Below, piece after piece: positions 51,303 to 61,715 of a stretch of 64,000 bases of DNA. Position 1 is the stretch's first letter; every line of letters starts with the position of its first letter. Under the pieces are notes generated by a model, which worked only from the letters and a program-made list of their open reading frames with translations, had not been told where the DNA came from and did no database searches. Origin of the DNA: Xiphydria camelus. Lineage: Eukaryota; Arthropoda; Insecta; Hymenoptera; Xiphydriidae. The DNA lies in assembly GCA_963678675.1 (NCBI GenBank), contig OY783194.1, forward strand, positions 24,964,278 through 25,028,277. Direction: 5' to 3'. The position numbers and the translations under genes were made by a program.

Positions 51303-51527
51303 ATGAGAAAAAAATTTGCTCGATCAAAATGAACGTATTTTTGTATTTTTGAATAGTCTTAAGAGAGCAAGTTTATTTAGTTAGAACAGATAGCGATTAG
51401 ATGTATGCAAATATTATTGATTTAATTGAATATTATTTTGATCAAATTAATTTTCATTCGAATCGAATAAATGTACTTTTAGGATAGGACGTTTATTCCG
51501 ATGAAGAAAATTTCTTTTAGAGAAGAA
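51303..51527. mobile_element. AATAGTCCTAA foldback element, copy 4
   Basis: The left end AATGAGAAAAAAATTTGCTC and right end GATGAAGAAAATTTCTTTTA match the family. A short direct duplication of TATTTTTG lies in the left arm. Confidence 0.75.
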
Positions 51528-52849
51528 TTAGTTCATTATATTATATTCGAAATGCATGCATTGAGCTTTGAATAGCATTATCTAATAAATTTTTTTTTAG
51601 TAAAAATGTTTATATTTCCTCACATATGACGATATAATCAGATTAGAAACTTTTCTCTATTTGATTATTTATGAAAAATTATATACAATAGTATCTATAT
51701 GATTAGATACGATAATATATATAGTCAAATTTGTACAAAATTTAAAAGTTCTGATCCGGTTATACAAAATCGTACATAATTTATATACAGGGTGGGTTTT
51801 CTAAGACCCGAAGTCCCGTTTACTTCCGTTACTTATCACTTTACGAAAAAATCTTTCCAATGAAAGTGGTTTGGTTTCACGAGTGGCATATGATACATAC
51901 AAAGGTTTTTTTAGATAGTATGAGTTATTTATGAGATGTGGAGATAATTTTCATTTCTCTTTTAATAGAGACTGATTTTTTACTTTTACAAAAGTTGCAT
52001 AGCTCGTTTAGACTAATAAAAAAGTTTCAGGTAAAATGCCTATCCGTTAAACCCCCCCCCCCCCCCGTTTCTGAGATATTTCCGCTCAAAGTAAGAGTAA
52101 GAACGATAAATTAATCAGACAAATTTCAGATTCGATTATGCGATCGTGCATAAACCTTCTCACATAAGGACAAATATATCGAAATTCATTGTTGAAAATT
52201 GAAAGTAGTCTTCATCTCTCTCAAACAAAATATATCGTAGAAAATCTCTTAAGCTCCGCTTATAAACTTTAAAACCCAATCCTCTCCTGTTTAAAAACCC
52301 ATCTATTTATTCGACTCAAATAAAACGAAAAAAGAATAAATAAAACTATAACGCCATCAAATTTTTTTCCACAAATCTGCTCCAATTTTATCCTACGACA
52401 TATCCACAGCGATTTAAATCGCCGATCACTGCGCGCTAATTCTGCAAAATTGTCATTAAGCAACCGATCGCACCGAATACGGACTATACAGTCGCGTCGC
52501 GGCGGGGATGACGTCCGAGTAAAAGGAGTCCCGCTCACGTGCGAAAGGCAAACAGGATCGTTTGCGCTGATCGGTGACAAGTTTTTTCATTTGCTCGGGG
52601 TTCGCTGTTAAGCGTAATCGGCGGGTCGATCTTCGTCCCGGTTCCTGATGCGAGGCGTGGTATCGGTATGCGCGAGGACACGCGTGCGTGGCGCTGCGCC
52701 GCCTCGCTGATTAATTGCAGCGACCGCGAATTAATAGCGCCACGTCGCGCCGTGGTATTATTTCGAGATACAGGGGGAGGGGAGGAGGGCACAAAGGCCG
52801 ATTCCCCGGCAAAAAACCGGCTCTCCGATATATCCGATATAATTTAGAC
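51528..52849. other. Flank with poly-C tract, mostly unassigned
   Basis: TATACAGGGTGGGTTTTCTA at about 51784 resembles the end of dispersed insect repeats, but no partner end is visible. A C15 run lies at 52052-52066. The part 52390-52830 is GC-rich with overlapping frames on both strands. Confidence 0.4.
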
Positions 52850-53045
52850 GAACCCCAGTTTCCGTTTAATTTTGAACGCGATTATCTCGAAATGCAGTGG
52901 AGATATGTGAAACATTAAGAGCACCTTTTTTATAGTTGGAAAATGGATAAACATTTTTTATTTAAACCTTTTTTCGATATCTCGAATCGTTTTCGAGATA
53001 ATCGACTTGTAATTTGCACTTTGACTGGAACGCGTCTACCCTACT
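52850..53045 (+). repeat. Third copy of the 31552-31966 repeat
   Basis: TTGAACGCGATTATCTCGAA, ATGCAGTGGAGATATG and TCGTTTTCGAGATAATCGA align with the two tandem copies in intron 2. Confidence 0.75.
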
Positions 53046-53084
53046 TTTACTTTATATTATTATTATTATTATATAATCAAAATA

Positions 53085-53393
53085 TATTAAAAAATATTGG
53101 CTTCATTAGAATACTCAAAATATATTCGATATATATCATTTCAAATATATTTTAAGTGTATTAATAAAACAATATATAAAAGATACATTGAGTATTAGGT
53201 ATACAACTTTGCTTCCGCCTTTTTCCTAACGTAATAGATAGCAGAAAACACCGGAAGCAAAGTTGTACACCCATTACTTGCGAAGCATATAAAAAGCGGC
53301 AAAAACTCTTATATGTTCTAAATACTCGTTACATATATATTAAAAATGTTGTTCTATATAACCGAAATATGTAACTTTTACGTGGGAGAGGGA
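53085..53393 (+). repeat. AT-rich dispersed repeat (ATATTGGCT family), copy 3
   Basis: It matches 7010-7245 on both sides of the hairpin element at 53192-53275, which therefore looks like an insertion into this repeat. Confidence 0.6.
53192..53275. mobile_element. Short mariner-like hairpin element, copy 2
   Basis: ATACAACTTTGCTTCCGCC on the left pairs with CCGGAAGCAAAGTTGTAC on the right. It is related to 40750-40831. Confidence 0.75.
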
Positions 53394-54281
53394 AGTCGTT
53401 TATTTGTCTCTCCACCCGGACGCGATATTGCGATTCCTCCAGACGATGGCGCGGATTTTCATAATTATTTTTCGATTTTAATTTAGATACGCTGCGCGCG
53501 CGGGCGGAATTAGAGACAAAACACCTTTTGCTGCGGTCGTTCGTCACGCGGGACGTTCCGGGTTAGGCGCTGTAGGCCCACGTGGATGCGCGTGTGTGCT
53601 AAAACTGGTCCCCGCTGTTTTAATTCGCTCGATTACCACAACGCCATTAGTGTTAAGAAGGCGTACGTAATTACGTTACTGAAAACTGCATTGAGCTTCG
53701 GAGTAGATTTCTAAAAAGCAAAAACAATAGAAGAGAATCAAGTATGCCCCTGGAAACCACTCTCGATCGTTATATACAGGGGCCAAATAAAGTGTTAGGC
53801 AGGCATTAAAAAAAAAGACATCTCATTCAAAAACTGGCTCGGAGACCATTCGCAATGCTATACATCTACCGCGAATGAGAAATAAGAGAGATGTATGCAT
53901 TAGGTGTCGACTCTTCACTGAATAACAATGCGCTACTATAAAAAGAGACTAACAATGTGGCGTGACCTATTGTACCGAGTGTACAGAGACGTACTCGTGC
54001 GTAGAGGCGGACTCCAGTGTGTCTTTTTTACCTGAACATATAGGTTTTTTCTCACGAGTGCTTAATTGAGAGGCGTGGGCATCGTTCCGTATCGCTTGGC
54101 ATCTATTACATGAATATTTATGTACGTCAAGCGTAAGCAACCGGGTTACTACAATACACCTTGCAATTAACTCATACTTCGATAGTCGTAATGTCACGAT
54201 GCGCTTATCCGACTCTACTCTTTTTGCTGTATTCCGAAATTTCAACATTTCTATTTCAATTTGACAGGAAGGCACGATATA
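53394..54281. other. Flank with nothing recognised
   Basis: The sequence is of mixed composition. TATACAGGGGCCAAATAAAG at 53773 is a single repeat-like end with no visible partner. Confidence 0.4.
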
Positions 54282-54385
54282 GGGTAAAACGGGGTGAGTT
54301 GGCGAATGAAGTTGGCCCCTCGTTTCTATGGAAAGTAATGGAAACGAGGGGCCAACTTCATTCGCTAACTCACCCTGTTTTACCC
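54282..54385. mobile_element. 104-bp palindromic element, copy 5
   Basis: It is full length, TA-flanked and nearly perfect in both arms. Confidence 0.92.
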
Positions 54386-55470
54386 TACAAGAAATTCGAA
54401 ATAAAATGTAAGTACTCATTGTCTTTTACACCGACGGATGTTGTAAAACTGACTTTTTGATATCAATTTCTCCGATAAACTCCAAAATAGGTACGAGCTT
54501 AAGAAAGAACAATATCGTTATCTGGCTTTATTTTCAAATTTGAAGATTTCTACTCTGGTTTAGCAAAAAGGTGTAATATGAAAAAGATCTTTAACAAAGT
54601 GTAAATACTCCTATCGAAGGATTTCGTCAGAAATGATTATTTCGAGTCATGTGGAACCAGTATCTTAATACAGCCGAAATTCAAAAGCAAATTAGCAAAT
54701 TAACGAAATAATTACGTAGCTTCAGCAGATGATTGAACATTGTAATTATATTTCGAGCATTAATTTTTGTGAAATGGTAATCGAAAAAAAATGTTAAGAA
54801 GTCCGAAAATGATTTCCATGCTATTTAACACTTAAAATGTAGGTCAGATTTTGGAGCAAATTGCGTGGATCTTGGTACATCGAGGATTACGCAAGGTTTA
54901 ATTAGACGAATGGTCGTTTCAAATTTACCGTTTTATACACAATTCGCGCGTTAACGAGTGAATTACGATTTCGTAAGGTCTAGCGTAGACACAGCTCTCA
55001 TTATTAACGATTGTAACGAGTAAATAGCGAGACGATCGATAAAACATACGAGTGTAAGTGCAAATCGCGTTGACGAATAATTTGCAAATTTAGTCATTGC
55101 ACGGAATGAACGACAGAAAATACAATTGACATACAGACAGTCATAAAATAATATATTTCTAATTTTTAAAGTAGTCCAATGATTTTTGGACGAGCTCAAA
55201 AGTATATCAATTAAAAATGATTTTGCAGCCTAAAAGCATATTTTGATTAAATAGGCATTCCATTTTTTTACTCGGTCTAAGTCATATAATCACGTCTCAG
55301 AGCATCTCTCCGAATTCAATTCCAGAAATTCGATTTTTTATCCAGTGGAAATGCTGACTTGATCTTAATCGATCAAAGGAAGAGCTGCTCTGTAATTGGC
55401 TGAAAGCTATTCGCTTGCAGTATTTTCACTGATGAAATGAATTAATGATATCTACGCGAATTGGAGTGTG
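54386..55470. other. Flank with nothing recognised
   Basis: The sequence is AT-rich. A short AAAATGATTTTGCAGCC...TTTTTTTACTCGG stretch at 55215-55277 is a weak relative of the 10820-11185 family. Confidence 0.4.
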
Positions 55471-55651
55471 CAGTAAAACCTCTTTAAAGTAACCATCCCT
55501 TACGTTCCTGCCCCCACTCATGCTCCCTGCAGCCACGTGCTGGACGCTACCCAATACGAAGTGCTCGCGTATCCTTATCATTCACTAGCCACGCCTCTCA
55601 ATGCAACCTCTGTAAAGTAGCAGTCCTGGCTGATTTAGAGAGGCTTCACCG
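55471..55651. mobile_element. Pogo-like short element
   Basis: The left end CAGTAAAACCTCTTTAAAGT and the right end, inverse CGGTGAAGCCTCTCTAAATC, match the CAGTRAAACCTCT pattern of pogo/Tigger termini. TA follows the right end, while the left flank is TG. It is 181 bp with no coding capacity. Confidence 0.7.
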
Positions 55652-56280
55652 TATCATTCGAATAATATCTCCGAAAACAAGCTTGAAGAGAAAAACACTG
55701 AAACGTATTTGCAATTAAATTCAAGGTCAAATGGTCGAACTCGACCGTTCAAGCGTCATTTAACGTCAGAAACGTCAGGCTTGTGTGGCTCGGATAATTA
55801 CATTAATGTTTTATAGCCAAGCTGCTTAAGCATCCCATAAAGATAATTATGCAAAACTGAGGTTAGACTTCACTTAACGCACAGAATACCGGGATAATGG
55901 GGCCTAAAGTGACAATCCACTCGCATTTCGTATGGCAAGGCTACCCGTACGTCCCACGCCAGAGCCATATAAGTTGAGGTGGCGAAAATCTATATTTACC
56001 GCCCGTCTATTCGGTAGTCGTAGATGTCTGGTCGCGAACAACTTTGTCGCATTGCTAAATTGGGCGTTTTTTAAATCGCCCGTATCATAGTGACGCGCGA
56101 GTAGGTTTAAACGATGCATCATCGGGTGGAGCATCTCGACGTTTTACGAGAAATTATGGGATAATAAATTTCTCAAGGTTCCAAGACATTTCGTTTTGAG
56201 TCTAGATATTTTTTTGGAAAGAACCAAACGATTTAGCGAAGAACTAATACAATATTTATAAATTTTAAAAATAAGTTTTA
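55652..56280. other. Flank with nothing recognised
   Basis: A short minus-strand frame over 55904-56134 is featureless. Confidence 0.4.
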
Positions 56281-56312
56281 TTAGACCGTCCCTTTCAATG
56301 GGACCGATTTAA

Positions 56313-56850
56313 CCCTTCGTTGCTCACGCGGGGTGTAGGCTAGACCCCAGCCTCCTTTTTTTTGCATGCCGCGCCTAGAGTTTTTTTTTCGAGGTCGGCA
56401 CTTTCGTAAGCGTAAGACACAAAACCGATTTGTCTCTTCGACAGAATGCTGCAAAGATTTAAATAGTGATTTTTTTAACAATCTGTAATTAATTTAATAT
56501 TTAACATTTTTCTATAAAACTTGTTCCAATTTGTTAGTTTGTCCTTCGTTAATAAAACGAGAGTGTGGTAACTATCCTCAGTCTATTATTTATACTATTT
56601 TTTTATAAAAATCTGAAAACCGAGACCTCATGTACCGAGACTTCGAGTTTTGTTTTCATGATTCGAAAATTACGAAATTTATTTATTTTTTAATGCTAAG
56701 ATCATTAGGCAGCATCTCAAGCTTTAAAATAAGAAAAAAGTATTTAAAAATTTCCATTTTTCACTAAGAAAACGTTAATTCTTAACTGGGGTGTAGGGTA
56801 CACCCCAGGTGATCTTTTATGTTTCAAAAACCCACGTGAGTAGAGAAGGG
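56313..56850. mobile_element. TTAA-type CCCTTCGTTGCTC element flanked by 32-bp direct repeats
   Basis: The left end CCCTTCGTTGCTCACG follows TTAA, and the right end is CGTGAGTAGAGAAGGG followed by TTAG. Interrupted palindromes GGGGTGTAGGCTAGACCCC (56330-56348) and GGGGTGTAGGGTACACCCC (56788-56806) lie inside the two ends. A 32-bp segment before the element (56281-56312) is repeated after it (56851-56882) with one mismatch. Confidence 0.8.
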
Positions 56851-57032
56851 TTAGACCGTCCCTTTCAATAGGACCGATTTAAGGGAGAGATAAAATGCGC
56901 TTTTTAACCAATGAAAAATAAGACAACTCCCTATCCCAAAAAGCGTACCGGCCGCAAAGATTACCAAGCGACGAGTCTACCAGTGCATCACACCACACGC
57001 GTGCGCAAACGAACTGTGCGTCGAGAGAGTTA

Positions 57033-57972
57033 CAGCCCGTTCACACGATACGGTTTTTTCGTTCACACGATGCGGTTTTTCACCGTTTCGGTAATTTTAC
57101 CGAACAGCCCGTTCAGACTATACGGTTTTTCACCGTTTCGGTAAAATTCTACCGAATCGGTCAGCCCCCTGACACTATACCTATCTCGCCTACGGCTCTG
57201 GCAAGTGTTTCGCACACGTCGAGTGGACGTGTCAACCAATCGCCCGGGCGTCGAAACAGTGCCGCTCGAGCGAATGCAAAGGATACTCAAAAACAATTTT
57301 TATTACATTACTTTGCAATGTTATTAGATCGTTTATAACGTTTTATAAATTTATTTTCAGATAGAGCTTTTCGTAATGCGAAGAACATGGCGCCATCGCA
57401 TACGCAACGATATATCGTCGCTGGCACTTTTCGCAAGTGCAGAGAACGACGATATATCGTCGTCCGGTACTAAAAGGGTTAAAATCATTGTTTATTGTCG
57501 CGCCATCACCCGGCCATGCATGAGCCCTATCAGTACGAAAACTATCCTGTCTGAACACTTCGATGCATAAACATTGCCACTAGCAACCGATTTGATTATT
57601 TTCCCGAATCGGGCCATTCGGTTTTCAGTGACAAGACCGAATGTCAGTCGCGACCGAATCGGTGAAATTGCCGTATGCGTTTCGAAGATGTACCGTGTGA
57701 ACGCGCCCATTTAAATGTATGCGCCACTGCAGCACACGGTAAAAAACCGATTCGGTGAATTTACCGAAACGGGAAAAAACCGTATCGTGTGAACACGACC
57801 CCCGAAAACCGAACGCCAGTCTCGACCGAATCGGTGAAATTGCCGTATGAGTTTCGAAGACGTACCGTGTGAACACGCCCATTTAAATGTATGCGCCACT
57901 GCAGCACACGGTAAAAAAACGGATTCGGTAAAATACCGAAACGGGAAAAAACCGTATCGTGTGAACGGGCTG
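57033..57972. mobile_element. Harbinger-like element with 28-bp terminal repeats
   Basis: The ends CAGCCCGTTCACACGATACG and its inverse match perfectly over 28 bp and are flanked by the trinucleotide TTA (57030-57032 and 57973-57975), which fits PIF/Harbinger targets. Subterminal CCGTTTCGGTAA...TTACCGAA motifs recur many times. About 170 bp near the right end is tandemly duplicated (57636 and 57808 starts). No transposase is present. Confidence 0.8.
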
Positions 57973-57975
57973 TTA

Positions 57976-58844
57976 GTCGCTCGATGGCCAGCATCGTGCG
58001 AGCAGCCGACGCCGCCGCGGCGATAGCCAGGCCCGTTCATAACCTACCCGACGTCTCGGAACCGCATTCAATCAAGGCTGCCGAGCTCTCTATCTATGCG
58101 AACCAAAATATTAGATAATGCCCGTTAGAGAGAACTGGTTATCCCACTCTTGCGCAACTTTGCACCCCGTGTGCGCGCGCTACGCTTTCAAGGCCACGGC
58201 GAATTCGTGGTCGATCGCTCGCGGAGAAAGGCGATGTTTATCGGCATTGTGTGTCGCGCGGATTTGTAGGATGCACCTCGAGTAGGCGGTCGTGTTTATT
58301 TTCGTCTCGAGCGTGGGCCGCGCCGTGCATCCTCGCTCGCCGTCGAATCCCACTCGGAAATCGGCGCGCAACAGGTTGTACTATACTTGCGATCAGAAAA
58401 TCTACACGATGCGAGACAACTATCGAGCGATGTTCGCGGTTGTTTCGCTCGATCGTAACCACTGTCATTAGTCGCGTACGCTCTCGAGATCGAAACCGAT
58501 TCGCTGACGGAGAAAGGAGAAATTATTACCCCCCCCCCCCCCGTTTCTCTCTCTCTCTGGGCGCATCTCGGAAGTAGGTGGCCGTATCACTTTCGATTTC
58601 TGCATATGTGTATAGGCGCGGTTGGCGAACCGTTGTGTATCGGTTAAGCTTGGACCCGATGTTGGAAACGGCATGTTTATATTTCGGGTGGGGTAGAACC
58701 GGATATTCCGGATGACCCTTCGTCTCGATGATTTACAGTGGAAAGCAGGGGCCAAGTCGAGCACCCGGATTCGGTTCGCTCTTCCCCTACCCGCGAGACA
58801 CGACCGTATCATATATATACGTATGGTCATTGGATCGACTTACG
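57976..58844. other. GC-rich flank without a recognised gene
   Basis: A C14 run lies at 58529-58542, followed by a CT-rich tract. Open frames at 58180-58830 on both strands are compositional. Confidence 0.4.
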
Positions 58845-58848
58845 TTAA

Positions 58849-59373
58849 GGTTTCTCGAGCGGTACAGGGGCTTTTTCCCTGCTAAAAGTTAGTCCACTGC
58901 AGTACAGTAACACTCTAAAGTATGTTCTTCGTGCGATGTAGCGACAATGCTTGACGTACAGCAGTATGTGTGTATCTGTGAGTTCAAAAATGGAGCCCAA
59001 AACATCTGGTCATGCATCTGTACGTCATGCAACGTTGCCACATTGACTTATCAAAGGTTAAATTTATAAAGAACAATTAATAAAAAAAAATAACGGGCTT
59101 CTTATAATGAACGTGAAAATCGGTATAGATGATTTTAGTTCATTAAACTTGCTGTTCAAAAAATTTCCGAATTTTTTCACTATTTTTCTCAAAAATATCG
59201 CGGTTTGTTGGTTATAACTCATAAGAACACATGTTATTTTGTTATTCAAAAATCTTTGTGACGAGCTTCTTAAAAGACTTGAAAATTTGACTGAATTTTT
59301 TTTTACTTCAATCTACCGAATGCAATTATTTTCAAGCATTTCTCACTGTTTTTAGTATAACGCTCGAGAAACC
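58849..59373. mobile_element. GGTTTCTCGAGCG element, copy 3 (TTAA target)
   Basis: The 525-bp segment is flanked by TTAA at 58845-58848 and 59374-59377 and has the same ends as copies 1 and 2. It is complete. Confidence 0.92.
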
Positions 59374-59448
59374 TTAAGCGAGACCGAAGCTCTTCGACGT
59401 TTAATGGACGTTCGACAACTCTGGCTGGACGTATAGGTGGTTCGCATG

Positions 59449-59451
<3 letters not shown>

Positions 59452-59509
<58 letters not shown>
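59452..59509. repeat. (GA)29 microsatellite
   Basis: An uninterrupted GA dinucleotide run of about 58 bases. Confidence 0.97.
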
Positions 59510-59512
<3 letters not shown>

Positions 59513-59994
59513 CAAATTTCACTTACACTCTCGGGGATCGCCGAGAGAAACCCATCTCCGTAACCGTACGATTGCGGCTATGAAACGCAATATCGTTCCG
59601 TTACAGAGTGACGCGTTACGCAACGCGGTACAAATATTGCGTCGGAGATCTTATTACGAGTGCACCAGGTCCCTCAGTGCTCCTCCTGCTTTTTCAATAT
59701 ACCGTGTAAGACACTTTTTTTTTTCACGAGGATAGAGTATTAGAACCCCTGACATTTACCCGATTGCATATGTATAATTTGCGAGAAAAGTTTGTCTTAA
59801 ATTGAACTTAAAGTTCTTATTCAATACGTAATCATGAAAATTAATATACTCTCTTATGAAGTCCTTATTAAATTTTATATACCTAATATAATTTTATATA
59901 ATACTCGATAAATATCCAATACAAATTTCACGGGGAGAGTATGTTAATTTTCATAATCACGTGCTGGATGAAAACTTTGTGTACAATTATTATA

Positions 59995-60098
59995 GGGTAA
60001 AGCGGGGTGATTTGGCAAATGAAGCTGGCCCCTCGTTTCCATTACTTTCCATAGAAACGAGGGGCCAACTTCATTCGCCAAATCACCCCGTTTTACCC
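59995..60098. mobile_element. 104-bp palindromic element, copy 6
   Basis: It is full length and TA-flanked. The arms differ at a few bases (GGGTAAAGCGGGGTGATTTG on the left). Confidence 0.92.
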
Positions 60099-60784
60099 TA
60101 TTAAATTTACTAGAAATTTTTCTAAATTTCATGTAATTCTATACAAAACTAAGCTAATATTTAATAGAAATGTCATGACGGAGTATATTAATTTTTATAA
60201 TCACACGAATAAAAGTTTTATATAGATACAATTATATTAATTTGAATACAATCGTTTCTTACAAAGCAGTTACAAAGCATTCTGATAACAGAATTGGCAA
60301 ACCGAATTGACAATTTCTAGAAGAAATCCGTTCGACGATTTGTTAGTCTCAAAAAAAAAAAAAGAAAAGTTCATCCAGTCTAGTTCTATATTTTCATCTC
60401 CACGTGCAGGTGTATATGTAAATAATGTCCTTCGTCGGAATGAAAAAAATTGCACATCGGGAGATGGCGACGTTAACTTTTTCAGGCACTCCTCCTGCGA
60501 TCGCAAAAACCATTCTAGACGACTATCGCTCGCGATAAGTCGGCGCAGCAGCCGTGGATAAGTCATTGATAAATGATCCGGCGAGCGAGCAAATAAACGA
60601 ATCGACATCGTTTCGAACAAATCGATCAAACCTGTCTGCCCGTATTACGAATAATTCCCTCGACCGTGTGCACCGGAAAGTGACCCCGTGGACTCTCCCT
60701 TTCGATGCCAATTCATTTTTCATGCAGAGGGTCGAAGGATCGTTTTCTACTCCGAGCGTGCCACTTGCACTTTCGACCGTGGAA

Positions 60785-61715
60785 GCCGCAGGCGCTCTCC
60801 CAAAATACGTCCATCAATTATCTCCGATGCAAATGCTATTCTAATGAATTGTCGATACCGATAAAATCGTCTGGCGCTGCTCGACTCGAATTTAAATAGA
60901 CGGCTGGCCTCGAAGACTTCTCGAATGTCTAGAAGTTCCTCGCGGACTTTCAATTAGTTCAAACAAAAATAGAACGTTTTTCGAAAGCCGGAATAATTTG
61001 AGATTCGCCTTCGATCAAATTGTAAGCAGCAGAATTATAGTGAAAATTATGATTCATTGTTTGAACGTAATTGATAAAAATGTTGGTTGCTTTAATCTTC
61101 GGTGGTTTTTAAACAATTTAGCGCCAAAAGAGCGTATTTACCAATTGTGCAATTAGTTCAAATAAAAATAAAGCGTTTGTAGAAAGCCGAAATAATTTTG
61201 CATTCGCGTTCGATCAAATTGTAGGCAAAAAATAATTAACTATCTAAATTGATTTTATCTTCAATGATTTTTAAACAAAATTTAATGCCAAAAAAGCGTA
61301 TTCGTAAATTTTTCTATTTTAGCGTATTCCACCCTTTTCGTGTACTTCTATCAACGGGAAAGAAACAAATTTTTTATGCTTTTGCTTCTAAACTAATTTT
61401 TGTTCTTAGAGACGCGATATTTTTTAATACGGAATTCGAATATCGTATGAAATTATAATCATTATTAGAATGAAGGACTTGGATTTGACTCGTTCGAAAT
61501 TTATAACAATTCAATAATCTCCCAAAAATATGTCTACATCGAGCAGACTATTAACACTTTAGACTGTAACCCCGCAGGCGTTCCCTCGGAACAGATTCAT
61601 CAATCATCGAAAATGTAAATAGAATTCTAACGAATTAATACCGATAATCGATCGTCTGGCATCTGATGATTGGAATATAAATTAATAAGTGGGCCTCGAA
61701 GACTCATCATTCTTA
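60785..61715 (+). repeat. Diverged nested duplications
   Basis: Two layers are visible. A ~193-bp tandem pair (about 60946-61135 and 61140-61310) shares CAATTAGTTCAAA, AAAGCCG.AATAATTT and TTCGATCAAATTGTA. Outside it, 60785-60940 and 61573-61715 share CCGCAGGCG, TTCTAA.GAATT, CGTCTGGC and GGCCTCGAAGACT. The region seems to have duplicated repeatedly. Confidence 0.65.

Noticed and set aside
53967..54460. Frames of 99-150 codons through the palindromic element
   Set aside because: Their shared peptide is translated from the 104-bp repeat and appears wherever that repeat sits.
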